From Desulfobulbaceae bacterium (GTDB taxonomy: Bacteria > Desulfobacterota > Desulfobulbia > Desulfobulbales > Desulfobulbaceae), in contig WFZC01000139.1 in assembly GCA_015489765.1 (NCBI GenBank), positions 1-55,577 on the forward strand: 55,577 nucleotides of DNA. Direction: 5' to 3'. Positions 18,937 to 28,211 of the stretch are shown here, piece by piece (the first letter of the stretch is position 1; each line of letters opens with the position of its first letter). The notes beneath the pieces are model-generated. The model did not search any database and was not told the origin of the DNA. It saw only the letters and a list, made by a program, of their open reading frames with translations. The translations under genes were made by a program, and so were the position numbers.

Positions 18937-19266
18937 CTATTTGCTTTTTTTCTTCCTGGTCTTGAACTCATAGACGGTTTCATTGTCCTTGAGCAGGCCA
19001 TATTTTTTCCGGGCCAGTTCTTTGAGATAGGCATCATCGGTCCGCAGCCGTTCAATCTCGGCGGCAAGTTCCCGGTTCCGCTTTTCAAGCCGCTGATTTT
19101 GCAACGTCAAAGCGGAGACCTGCCTGCGATGCCGGTAATAACTCATCAGACTGTGACCGGGCAGGAAGAGCAGTAACAGGACAACAACTGTTGCCACCAG
19201 GAGAATAATCCTGTGCAATCGTTTGCGTTCCTGTCGACTGAGCCTGTTTTTCCGCTGCCTGGTCAT
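18937..19266 (-). CDS. FtsB/DivIC-family septum formation initiator
   Basis: A 109-residue bitopic membrane protein. The N-terminus is strongly basic (RQRKNRLSRQERKR), a single membrane helix covers about residues 20-37, and a coiled coil follows (about 45-80, VSALTLQNQRLEKRNRELAAE). It ends with the family signature ELARKKYGLLKDNETVYEF. Members link the periplasmic divisome subunits FtsQ/FtsL. The usual neighbours, eno or mur genes, are not present here. Confidence 0.88.
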   Translation of the reverse strand: MTRQRKNRLSRQERKRLHRIILLVATVVVLLLLFLPGHSLMSYYRHRRQVSALTLQNQRLEKRNRELAAEIERLRTDDAYLKELARKKYGLLKDNETVYEFKTRKKKSK

Positions 19267-19315
19267 AATTTTTTCTTTATTTTTTCGTAACTTCTCGATA
19301 AGTGGTGATATAAGT

Positions 19316-19402
19316 TTGGATCCCCGCCCAACAGACTGCGGGGATGACGCTCTGAATTGCCTGCAACTGGGTCATTCCGGCAGGTTGTTGGCCGGAATCC
19401 AT
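19316..19402. repeat. Composite palindromic repeat, two inverted hairpins
   Basis: Hairpin 1 pairs ATCCCCGC (19320-19327) with GCGGGGAT (19338-19345). Hairpin 2 pairs ATTCCGGC (19374-19381) with GCCGGAAT (19391-19398). The outer edges TTGGATCC and GGAATCCA make the two units inverted copies of one motif of the GTCATTCC...GGAATCCA type, a common dispersed palindrome in proteobacteria-like genomes. It lies between the divergent ftsB-like and DUF523 genes. Confidence 0.7.
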
Positions 19403-19466
19403 ATAATTAGCAGTAACTTATCATCAGTTATCAAGAAGTTACACTTTTTCTTCACAACACGATGAA

Positions 19467-19886
19467 ATGACAAACTCTGCTGAAAAATACCTGGTCAGCG
19501 CCTGCCTGATCGGGTTGTGCACCCGCTATGACGGCAGATGCAAACCGGACACCCGCTGCGTGCGGCACATCGAAGGCCACTGCTGGCTACCTGTCTGCCC
19601 GGAGCAGCTCGGCGGTCTGCCCACCCCGAGAACACCGGCCGATCTTGTCGGCGGTGACGGCCACGGGGTACTGGCAGGCACGGCCCGGGTCATCGATGAA
19701 AACGGTCATAATGTCAGCGCCAAGTTTATCCGCGGCGCCGAGCAGGTGCTGAAAATCGCCCGTGCCCAGAATATCACCCACGCCCTGCTCAAATCCGGCA
19801 GCCCTTCCTGCGGCATCGGCGACCCAGTCGGGGTCACCGCGGCCCTGCTCCTTGAAAACAATATAACCTGTACCGAGTTTGGTTGA
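19467..19886 (+). CDS. DUF523 family protein
   Basis: A 139-residue protein with the DUF523 signatures: YLVSACLIGLCTRYDG near the start, CPEQLGGLPTPR in the middle and LLKSGSPSCG near the end. Conserved cysteines in these motifs suggest a metal or redox site, but the family has no established function. It precedes the convergent tatC gene by 17 bases. The composite palindromic repeat lies upstream. Confidence 0.9.
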   Translation: MTNSAEKYLVSACLIGLCTRYDGRCKPDTRCVRHIEGHCWLPVCPEQLGGLPTPRTPADLVGGDGHGVLAGTARVIDENGHNVSAKFIRGAEQVLKIARAQNITHALLKSGSPSCGIGDPVGVTAALLLENNITCTEFG

Positions 19887-19903
19887 TCAATCCCAAAATC
19901 CCC

Positions 19904-20719
19904 TTACCGGCCGGGGCCGTCTTTCCTGTCCTCTTTCTCCGGATTCTGGCCAGCGCCACTGCCTGTTGCCAGCAGGCGGATAATCAGGATGCCCGCCTCA
20001 TAGAGCATATACAACGGGACGCCCATCAGGGCCATATTGACCGCATCCGGAGTCGGGGTCAGCACCGCCGCCAGGATGGCGATACCGAGAATGGCAAAAC
20101 GCCTGTTCCGCTCAAAGGCCTCACGGGAAATAAGCCCCACCTGGTTGCTGAAAATCATGAAAACCGGAAGTTCAAAGATAACGCCGAAGGCCAGAATGAA
20201 AATGGTGACAAAATTCACAAAACGGCCAATGGAAATCACAGCCTTTAAGTCTTTTGACTGAAAACCGAGCAGAAATTTCACTCCAAAGGGCAGGGTCACC
20301 ATGTAACAGAAAATGGTTCCCGCATAGAACAGCAGACAGGTGGCGGCAACAAACAGGTATAAACGCCGGCCGGTGACGCCAAAGGGTTTTCCCATGGCCC
20401 GCCACAGCACATAGGTAAGCAGGGGCATCAGCAGGTACAGGGCGCCGAAAAACGCCACCTTGACATGGGCAAGAAAGGGGCCGGCAACGGAAAAAAAATA
20501 GAGCTTTTCATGGAGATGGTTTTGCAGGGAAAGAATCAGGCCGCTGGAAAGAAAGAACAGGGCAACCGTGAGTATGACCACGCTTATGAGCAACAGTCGG
20601 GCCGACTTGTGCAGCTCGCTGATAAATATGACCAGATTATTACGCACGGCTCTCCAGAAATGGGACGTTGGATGATTTTTCTTCCGCTCAAAGGTAGCAA
20701 ACCAGTCCCTGAAAAGCAA
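19904..20719 (-). CDS. tatC: Sec-independent protein translocase TatC
   Basis: A 271-residue inner-membrane protein with about six helices, the receptor of the twin-arginine export pathway for folded proteins. Diagnostic segments are GPFLAHVKVAFFGALYLL (periplasmic loop and helix 2), ILAFGVIFELPVF (helix 4, with the conserved Glu) and LTPTPDAVNMALMGVPL followed by YEAGI. The start is a TTG without an obvious ribosome site, and no ATG precedes the first helix, so the N-terminus is uncertain. The first 30 residues (FERKKNH...) are longer than usual. tatA/tatB are not in the window. Confidence 0.9.
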   Translation of the reverse strand: MLFRDWFATFERKKNHPTSHFWRAVRNNLVIFISELHKSARLLLISVVILTVALFFLSSGLILSLQNHLHEKLYFFSVAGPFLAHVKVAFFGALYLLMPLLTYVLWRAMGKPFGVTGRRLYLFVAATCLLFYAGTIFCYMVTLPFGVKFLLGFQSKDLKAVISIGRFVNFVTIFILAFGVIFELPVFMIFSNQVGLISREAFERNRRFAILGIAILAAVLTPTPDAVNMALMGVPLYMLYEAGILIIRLLATGSGAGQNPEKEDRKDGPGR

Positions 20720-20755
20720 TTGAAAGAGGATTGACGATTGACATCGGCCCGCTGA

Positions 20756-22093
<1,338 letters not shown>

Positions 22094-22094
22094 A

Positions 22095-22134
22095 GCGTTT
22101 GAGCGTTCAAGCGTTCAAGCGTTCAAGCGTTTGA
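22095..22134. repeat. Five tandem 8-bp repeats (GCGTTYRA)
   Basis: Five uninterrupted octamers: GCGTTTGA, three times GCGTTCAA, then GCGTTTGA. They begin one base after the serS stop and run into the last codons of ddl on the other strand: the ddl stop lies in the third unit. Because 8 is not a multiple of 3, any change in copy number changes the last residues of Ddl. Confidence 0.85.
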
Positions 22135-23071
22135 GCGCCTTTGCCCGTTCGATCCCCAGCTCTATCAACTTATCAAGAAGAGCCGGAAAATCAAGACCAT
22201 GGACTGTGGCTGCCTGTGGCAGCAGACTGGTCGGGGTCATGCCGGGGATGGTGTTTGTTTCCAGCAGCACCAGATCATCTCCGACAATGATCATGTCCGT
22301 CCGACTGTAGCCGCTTAGTTGCAGGGCCCGGTGCGCTGCCAAGGCGTATTGCTGTGCCTTGTCCCAAATGGTGTCGCTGACCTTGGCCGGACATATTTCC
22401 CGGCTGGCACCTTTTTTATACTTGGCCTCATAATCAAAAAAGTCGAAACGCTTATCCGGTATGATTTCAACGAGCGGCAGGGCCTCAGGATTATCATTAC
22501 CAAGGACGCCGACGGTAATCTCCCGCCCCTGGACAAACTCCTCCACCATGACCTCCCGGTCATACTGAAACGCCTTGCCAAGGGCCTTGGGCAGCTCTTC
22601 CGGCTGCCGGACAATGGACATGCCCAGGGACGATCCCTGCCGGACCGGTTTAATAACCAGCGGCAGCCGCAACCGGTCAAGGATCCGGGCCGGTTCATCA
22701 ATATCGGCCACAGTCGCCATTTCCCAATCCGCCACCGGCAGGCCATGCAGGCGATACATGGTCTTGGCCAGATTTTTATCCATTGCCATGGCACTGCCCA
22801 GCACCCCGGACCCCTGGTAGGGAATGCCCAACAGCTCGAGCAATCCCTGCACAGTACCGTCTTCGCCGTGCAGGCCGTGCAGAAGAATAAAGGCTGCGTC
22901 AATGTCTGCGGCATCAATCGTCAGTTGCGCAAGATCAGTTGCCGGATCATAACGGGTAACGATATACCTTGCGGGATCAAGCGCCTTTTCCACTCCGGCG
23001 GCCCCGTCCAGGGACACCTGGCGCTCACCGGATGTACCGCCCGCGATCAGGGCCAGTCGTATTTTTTTCAT
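22115..23071 (-). CDS. ddl: D-alanine--D-alanine ligase
   Basis: An ATP-grasp enzyme that makes the D-Ala-D-Ala end of the peptidoglycan stem. The ATG at 23071 (MKKIRLALIAGG) follows GGGAGAG; a TTG four codons upstream is less likely. At 318 residues it has normal length. Seen are GGTSGERQVSLDGA, LLHGLHGEDGTVQG, KPVRQGSSLGMS, and the C-terminal metal/ligand segment LLETNTIPGMTPTSLLPQ. The gene is outside any mur cluster. Its final residues (KALKRLNA) are encoded within the tandem octamer array. Confidence 0.96.
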   Translation of the reverse strand: MKKIRLALIAGGTSGERQVSLDGAAGVEKALDPARYIVTRYDPATDLAQLTIDAADIDAAFILLHGLHGEDGTVQGLLELLGIPYQGSGVLGSAMAMDKNLAKTMYRLHGLPVADWEMATVADIDEPARILDRLRLPLVIKPVRQGSSLGMSIVRQPEELPKALGKAFQYDREVMVEEFVQGREITVGVLGNDNPEALPLVEIIPDKRFDFFDYEAKYKKGASREICPAKVSDTIWDKAQQYALAAHRALQLSGYSRTDMIIVGDDLVLLETNTIPGMTPTSLLPQAATVHGLDFPALLDKLIELGIERAKALKRLNA

Positions 23072-23421
23072 ATTCTCTCCCAAGAAAATTTCATCCGCTC
23101 GTAAACGCGCATCTCATTCTCTGACCAAGGTATAGAGATAGCGGGTGAAAGGCAATAAAAAAACCTGCGCACCGGCGGGCAGCACAGGGTTACACATTGA
23201 GCATGATCCAGGTTCCTGAACCACCTGACTCCCATGTATCACAGGCGATTCGCTGCAAATCCTGATAAACCCTGAAATCACGGCCTGGTCCACGTCCCGG
23301 AATAACCGCGTACAAAAAAAATTCCCCTGCCGGCAACCGACAGGGGAAAAACAACTGTTATATTCATCGGAGGTTCTCCGGAAGCTCTGGAAAAATGCGC
23401 CTTCCGGAAACCATGCCCTCC
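23072..23421. other. Intergenic region between ddl and EF-hand gene
   Basis: No gene is visible in these 350 bases. The part next to ddl holds its promoter region. The part next to the EF-hand gene holds a clear terminator (23313-23347). The stretch between, about 23160-23310, is GC-rich with a few short hairpins; I see no known riboswitch or RNA signature in it. Confidence 0.4.
23313..23347 (-). terminator. Rho-independent terminator of the EF-hand gene
   Basis: Read on the minus strand, TTCCCCTGTCGG pairs with CCGGCAGGGGAA across a short loop and is followed by a run of seven T. It lies about 75 bases after the stop of the EF-hand gene. Confidence 0.8.
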
Positions 23422-23658
23422 TTATTTTTTGTCCTTGGTTATCAGAGTTGCATACTCTTCCGGACTCAGCTTGCCGTCGGCATTGGCATCGGCCTTGACA
23501 AATAGCTCTTTGCTGATTCCGGCAGCCTGCGCCTCACCCTTTGAAAGTATACCGTTCTGATCGGCATCAATGGTTTTAAAGGTCGGAGCAGCGGCAAACG
23601 CGGAAACGGCAAACAGGGAAACCAGAATTGCGGGAATTACTTTTTTTAACATCGTCAT
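23422..23658 (-). CDS. Secreted small EF-hand protein
   Basis: A 78-residue protein: a Sec signal peptide (about 1-23, ending SAFAAA) and then a mature domain of about 55 residues with one EF-hand pair. The two calcium loops are DADQNGILSKGE and DANADGKLSPEE, both with Asp/Asn at positions 1, 3 and 5 and Glu at 12. It should bind calcium in the periplasm or outside the cell. GGAGG lies just upstream of the ATG. It is monocistronic, with its own terminator. Confidence 0.88.
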   Translation of the reverse strand: MTMLKKVIPAILVSLFAVSAFAAAPTFKTIDADQNGILSKGEAQAAGISKELFVKADANADGKLSPEEYATLITKDKK

Positions 23659-24151
23659 ACCTCCTAAAGTGTTTCAAGTGTTTTTTCTTTCCATTCGTTT
23701 TTGGCCAAAACGATTGCGGACACGTTCCATAGCGTCCGTATGCCATCTGTAAAGCAAACAGCATGCCAATGATAATTATTTTGTTTTTTCAAGATATTAG
23801 CCAAAAAGTTTCTCAACAAAACACCAAAACTGTCTGGCCAGGGAAACACTTCGGGGGAGCAAGATGGCCCGGCAATGCTTTCGCTGGCATGAAATCCATT
23901 CCTCCGGTCATGGACATAGTGATCACGACAATCTTCATCCAGGTGCTCCAGAATCTCCCGTAACATATCGTAGGAACATTTTTCTCTAAGAGCAGCAAAA
24001 CCCTTTGACCAGCGCCTGCCCACTCTATACGAAAAGGAAAATAACCCCTGCAGACATGAAAAAAATCTTCAGTCCCCGGAGAGAGACACCTGATGCGTAG
24101 ACGCAGGGCCGAAAAAAGAGGAAAAATGCGGCGCATTTACCAGTTACCGTC
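23659..24151. other. Gene-poor stretch upstream of the FAD-linked dehydrogenase
   Basis: About 490 bases without a gene I can support. A minus-strand frame at 23664-24023 (119 codons, segment MLREILEHLDED) has no ribosome site and no family that I recognise. It could be a decayed gene remnant. The EF-hand promoter must lie at the left end. Confidence 0.35.
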
Positions 24152-24157
24152 TATAAT
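24152..24157 (+). promoter_or_regulatory. Perfect -10 box TATAAT six bases before the glcD-like start
   Basis: TATAAT is a consensus -10 box. Only AGGGGC separates it from the ATG at 24164, so transcription would start at or next to the start codon. No good -35 box is found at 16-18 bases upstream. This suggests a leaderless transcript, or that the box is fortuitous. Confidence 0.45.
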
Positions 24158-24163
24158 AGGGGC

Positions 24164-25540
24164 ATGCTCAGCAAAGAAACTCTCCAGCGTTTACAAGACA
24201 TCCTTGGCCGGCAACACCTGTTGACCGAACCCGAAGATCTGACCTGCTACAGCTTTGACGGCAGCGGCGGCGATATCGCCCCCCAGGCCGTTGCCTTTCC
24301 AGAAACCAGCGGCCAAATTGCACAAATTCTGAAGCTGGCCAACAAGCACAACTTTCCGGTCGTGCCCCGCGGCGCAGGCTCGGGCATGACCGGCGGCGCC
24401 GTGCCGACCTGCGGCGGCCTGGTCCTTGCGACCAGCAGGATGAACAGGATACTTGAAATAGACCCGGAAAACATGATCGCTGTTGTCGAACCAGGGGTCA
24501 TCACAGGGGAACTGCAGGCAAAACTTGCGCACCAGGGCCTGATGTATCCACCCGACCCTGCCAGTCTCAAGTTCTGCACCCTGGGCGGCAATGCCGCTGA
24601 ATGCGCGGGCGGGCCGAGCGCCGTCAAATATGGCGTTACCAGGGATTATATCATCGGTTGCCAGGCTGTACTCCCAACCGGCGCTGTTATCACCACCGGC
24701 GTGCGCACCGAAAAGGGCGTCACCGGCTATGACCTCACCCATCTCTTGATCGGCTCCGAAGGTACGCTGGCGGTTTTCACCAAGCTCATTCTCCGCCTGC
24801 TGCCCCTGCCCGAGGCCAGAAAGACCTTTCTCCTCCTCTTTGATTCCATCAAACAGGCGGTTGACCTGGTGGCCCGAGTTCTGGCCGCCGGTATCATGCC
24901 CTGTACCCTGGAATACATGGACCAGACCGCCCTTGGGGTTATTCGCGACCGGTTACCCACTCCCCTGCCGGAGAAGACCAGGGCCCTGCTTCTGATAGAG
25001 ATTGATGGCAGCGTTGATGAGGTCAGGCGCCAGGGGAAAAGGCTGCGCACCTTTCTTGAAAACAGGCAGGTAATGCTGAGGGAGGCAAAAACCAAAGAGG
25101 AGCGGGAGGAACTCTGGCTGGCAAGAAGGGCCATCTCACCGGCCACCTTTGCCCTGAAACCCCACAAGATAAGCGAGGATGTGGTGGTGCCGAGATCAAA
25201 AATTCCCGATCTGGTCCGCCTGACAACCGGACTGGCGAGGGAGCTGGAGCTGACAATCCTGACCTTTGGCCATGCCGGTGACGGCAATATCCATGTCAAT
25301 ATCATGCTCGATAAAAACAATACGAATGAATATTCCCGTGCCCGGCAAGCAAAGAAACGACTTTTTGAAGCGGTCATTCAACTTGGCGGAACCCTGTCCG
25401 GTGAACATGGGATCGGCACCACCAAGGCCCCTTTTCTGGAGCTGGAAATCACCCCGGAAACCATGTCCCTGATGCGGAAGATCAAACATCTTTTTGACCC
25501 CAACAACATCCTCAATCCTGGAAAAATATTTCCGCATTGA
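24164..25540 (+). CDS. FAD-linked glycolate/D-lactate dehydrogenase (GlcD-like)
   Basis: A 458-residue flavoprotein that oxidises a 2-hydroxy acid such as glycolate or D-lactate. The FAD_binding_4 (PCMH-type) half covers about 40-215: VVPRGAGSGMTGGAVP, then CTLGGNAAECAGGPSAVKYG and LLIGSEGTLAVFT. The C-terminal oxidase half includes TFGHAGDGNIHVNIM and GTLSGEHGIGTTKAPFLE, then FDPNNILNPGKIF. The N-terminus MLSKETLQRLQDI is typical of the family. No iron-sulfur (CCG-domain) partner such as GlcF or LutA is adjacent, so its electron acceptor is unknown. The start is only six bases after a TATAAT box. Confidence 0.93.
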   Translation: MLSKETLQRLQDILGRQHLLTEPEDLTCYSFDGSGGDIAPQAVAFPETSGQIAQILKLANKHNFPVVPRGAGSGMTGGAVPTCGGLVLATSRMNRILEIDPENMIAVVEPGVITGELQAKLAHQGLMYPPDPASLKFCTLGGNAAECAGGPSAVKYGVTRDYIIGCQAVLPTGAVITTGVRTEKGVTGYDLTHLLIGSEGTLAVFTKLILRLLPLPEARKTFLLLFDSIKQAVDLVARVLAAGIMPCTLEYMDQTALGVIRDRLPTPLPEKTRALLLIEIDGSVDEVRRQGKRLRTFLENRQVMLREAKTKEEREELWLARRAISPATFALKPHKISEDVVVPRSKIPDLVRLTTGLARELELTILTFGHAGDGNIHVNIMLDKNNTNEYSRARQAKKRLFEAVIQLGGTLSGEHGIGTTKAPFLELEITPETMSLMRKIKHLFDPNNILNPGKIFPH

Positions 25541-25690
25541 TTATTCCCTAATTCCCGGTTGACAGAAAATCACTTTCAGAATAAAATGTGATATTCAGAC
25601 ACTTATAAGTCGCAACCGGTCATTCATGGACCGAAGACTGCGTAAACAGGTAGATGGAACATGCCATCGAAGAAAGGATGTGAATAAATC

Positions 25691-25885
25691 ATGATAGAAG
25701 TTGAAGTCAGGGGTGATCTCGAGTACGCCATTCGGCAACTGAAAAAAAAGTTGCAGATAGACGGCATCAAGCGTGAACTCAAACGGCGTGAATACTACGA
25801 AAAACCCAGCATAAAGAAACGGCGCAAAGCCGCGGAGGCCCTTCGCAAGCTTCGCAAATTCAACCGGATGCGGCGTCAATACTAA
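25691..25885 (+). CDS. rpsU: 30S ribosomal protein S21 (bS21)
   Basis: A 64-residue, highly basic protein (MIEVEVRGDLEYAI ... RREYYEKPSIKKRRK ... RRQY) of normal length. It helps the 30S subunit pair with the Shine-Dalgarno sequence. AAAGGATG lies upstream of the ATG. The gene is followed at once by a strong terminator, so it is monocistronic or ends the transcript. Confidence 0.96.
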   Translation: MIEVEVRGDLEYAIRQLKKKLQIDGIKRELKRREYYEKPSIKKRRKAAEALRKLRKFNRMRRQY

Positions 25886-25905
25886 ACGCGGCTTCCCTGA
25901 TTTTG

Positions 25906-25940
25906 TCCTGCCGGTGTTCTGCGCCGGCAGGATATTTTTC
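25906..25940 (+). terminator. Rho-independent terminator after rpsU
   Basis: TCCTGCCGG (25906-25914) pairs perfectly with CCGGCAGGA (25924-25932) across a nine-base loop, followed by TATTTTTC. It lies 20 bases after the rpsU stop. Confidence 0.88.
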
Positions 25941-26056
25941 TCCCCGTTCCCGCTGAAATTCTGCATTATCGGCGCGGAACCGTCGCGCTTCAATATCCAT
26001 GCATGCCCCGTCACCGATCGACGGTTACATTTCTCTTGCCCCGGGTGTTACACCCC

Positions 26057-26953
26057 ATGTCGGAATTCTCCTCTGCTCTTGATCTATTTCTTCAATATCT
26101 CGTTGTTGAACGCCGACTTGCCGAAAATACCATCAAGGCGTATCATTCCGATCTCGAATTTTTTTTCGACTTTCTGCAGGCGCGGGATGTCACCACCCTC
26201 TCCCGCATTCAGCCCGAACATATTCGGGCTTTTTTCGTCAACTGTCACAAACGCGGCATCAGCACCAGAACCAACGGTCGCCGTCTGGCCGCCCTGCGCA
26301 CTTTTTTTTCCTTCACGGCCGGCAGCGGCCTGACCGGCGAGGACCTGCTGGTAAATATCGCTGGACCGAAAATCGGCAAGGCCCTGCCAAAGGCGCTGAG
26401 TATCGCCGAGGTGGACGCCCTGCTCTCCCTGCCGGCCCGGACGACTCCCCTTATTTTGCGTAACCATGCCATGCTGCACATGCTGTATGCAACCGGTATC
26501 AGGGTGTCGGAACTGGTCGAGCTGCCAGTGACCGCCTGCAATCTGAGCAGCTGTCACCTGCGGATTCTCGGCAAGGGAAGCAAGGAACGAATGGTACCGT
26601 TTAATGAAACAACAAGGGACACAATCGAGGAATATCTCCAGAGGGCGCGGCCACTGATCCTGAAGGGAAGACAGTCACGGGTCCTGTTTGTCTCCAACCG
26701 GGGCCGTGCCATGAGCAGGGGACGTTTCTGGCAGATCATAAAGGAATGGGCACGGGGAGCCGGCATCAACCATCCGGTCAGCCCGCACATGCTCAGGCAC
26801 TCGTTTGCCACTCATCTTCTTGCCGGGGGAGCGGATCTTCGGGCCGTGCAGATGATGCTTGGCCACTCCGATATCGCCACCACTCAGATATACACCCATG
26901 TGGACAGGTCACGCCTGAAATCCATCCATCAGCGTTTTCATCCCAGGGGATAA
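26057..26953 (+). CDS. xerD: Tyrosine recombinase XerD/XerC
   Basis: A 298-residue site-specific recombinase that resolves chromosome dimers at dif. I use the ATG at 26057 (MSEFSSAL) because it gives the usual XerD length and N-terminus. The SAM-like core-binding domain is at about 5-90. The catalytic residues are Arg in TGIRVSEL, Lys in GKGSKER, His/Arg in [12 protein letters not shown], His in [14 protein letters not shown] and the final Tyr in the same segment. It matches XerD somewhat better than XerC by length and the [14 protein letters not shown] motif. It is not linked to a prophage or integron, supporting a housekeeping role. Confidence 0.9.
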   Translation: MSEFSSALDLFLQYLVVERRLAENTIKAYHSDLEFFFDFLQARDVTTLSRIQPEHIRAFFVNCHKRGISTRTNGRRLAALRTFFSFTAGSGLTGEDLLVNIAGPKIGKALPKALSIAEVDALLSLPARTTPLILRNHAMLHMLYATGIRVSELVELPVTACNLSSCHLRILGKGSKERMVPFNETTRDTIEEYLQRARPLILKGRQSRVLFVSNRGRAMSRGRFWQIIKEWARGAGINHPVSPHMLRHSFATHLLAGGADLRAVQMMLGHSDIATTQIYTHVDRSRLKSIHQRFHPRG

Positions 26954-27049
26954 GCAATCACGTCCGATCGGGATTACCCGTCCCCCCAATTGACACGGGA
27001 CTGGCTCATCCATGTGGGAACAAATGAATAGGTAACACCTGAAAATTCT

Positions 27050-27871
27050 TCAATTCCCGTGGGCTTGGGTAAAAGGCGAATGGGTGATTACGGCATGATG
27101 GCTGGGTTGGCGGAGGGTCTTTTGCAGCGGCTGCATGTAGCGGGCAATACTCTGTTGCACCACCCCCATCTGCTGAATCTTTGTATTTGCCAGTCGCAGT
27201 CGCTCCACCAGCTCCGGATCGGTAGCCTTATTGGCCGCCAGATAATACCCCTTTTCATTCATCAGCAGGACCGGGACCACCTCATCCAGACAATGGCCGG
27301 TTTCAGCCAGGGCCCTTGCCATGGTAAATTCATTGCCGGTAATCAGGTCGGCCCGGCCTTTCAGAAACACGCGCATCTGTTCCTGTTTGTTGCGGGTGAC
27401 GATCAGCTCTCTGGCAGGTGACAGCCCCATATCCTTTAATTTCTTTGTCAGGGCATAACCAAGAATGACAACCGTTGTGTAGTTCTTGAGATCAGCCGGA
27501 CTGCTGACCTTGATATCATTGCGAAAGGCAAAACGATACAGATAGGTCCGTTTATGGAGAATCGGCCCGATCCACTGGAAGAGATTTTCGCGGTCCGGGG
27601 TCCGGTTAATCGTATAGACGAAGCTGCCGGGAGTATGCAGTACATTGATATAGGTCCGTTTCCAGGGATAAGACAGAATATAGGGCTGCAACCCCACCTG
27701 TTTGAAAATAGACCGGACAATGTCGGTGGCAATACCGACGATTTCACCATTTTCCGTGTAATGAACGGGCGCCAGTTCTTCCGTGAAAACAACGGGATCT
27801 CGCGATGCGGCAGACGCAGCTTCGGCGCCGGCAAAAAACAGTAATACGACCAGCACTATATATCGAACCAT
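27050..27871 (-). CDS. Periplasmic solute-binding protein (SBP_bac_3-like)
   Basis: I start at MVRYIVLVVLLFF (27871), which makes an ideal Sec signal peptide ending AEAASA; nine more codons are open upstream. The mature part, about 250 residues, has the two-lobed fold of polar amino-acid binding proteins: FTEELAPVHYTENGEIVGIATDIV, SYPWKRTY, and GRADLITGN in lobe 2. No permease or ATPase gene is adjacent, so it may be an orphan binding protein or a stand-alone sensor. The C-terminal 20 residues are His/Pro-rich and not part of the fold. Confidence 0.82.
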   Translation of the reverse strand: MVRYIVLVVLLFFAGAEAASAASRDPVVFTEELAPVHYTENGEIVGIATDIVRSIFKQVGLQPYILSYPWKRTYINVLHTPGSFVYTINRTPDRENLFQWIGPILHKRTYLYRFAFRNDIKVSSPADLKNYTTVVILGYALTKKLKDMGLSPARELIVTRNKQEQMRVFLKGRADLITGNEFTMARALAETGHCLDEVVPVLLMNEKGYYLAANKATDPELVERLRLANTKIQQMGVVQQSIARYMQPLQKTLRQPSHHAVITHSPFTQAHGN

Positions 27872-28211
27872 CTCCACCCCACCCATGAAAAATTTCAAGC
27901 CGCTGAAATTACATCACTCTATCACTAAAATAGAGGGAGGACAAGAAGAAGATATCGACGCTGGCCGATAAAATGGGGACATTGCGTAATTACCTATGCA
28001 ATCCAGGTTCTGCGAGGTGAGGGGCCTCCCATGGGTAGCCATGTTTTCGACCGTCGTAACAAAACTTAGGATGGTGGCAGGCAGCAAGAACCAGCGTAAA
28101 AAGGCCACAGACATATTGAAATATTTCAAGGAAGCCTTTTTACGAGGTAACGCGGCAGGTACGGTATTTTCACACCTTGCAGCAGATCGCTTGTGAAATA
28201 TACGGGGTAGA
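27872..28211. other. Intergenic region with a possible dispersed-repeat remnant
   Basis: No gene is supported here. At 27971-28010 is TGGGGACATTGCGTAATTA followed by CCTATGCAATCCAGG, which resembles the GGGGACA...TAATTA signature seen beside REP-associated transposases in delta-type genomes. No transposase is in the window. A minus-strand frame crossing this region has no recognisable product. Confidence 0.35.

Noticed and set aside
23160-23310. Riboswitch or small RNA between ddl and the EF-hand gene
   Set aside because: Several short stems but no known consensus; it is downstream of the EF-hand gene and upstream of ddl without a matching motif.
23664-24023. 119-codon minus-strand frame as a gene
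   Set aside because: No ribosome site, no recognisable family and an improbable second half; kept only as a possible remnant.
26057-26953. xerD as an integrase of a mobile element
   Set aside because: Standard XerD length and motifs, no adjacent attachment site, cargo or tRNA.
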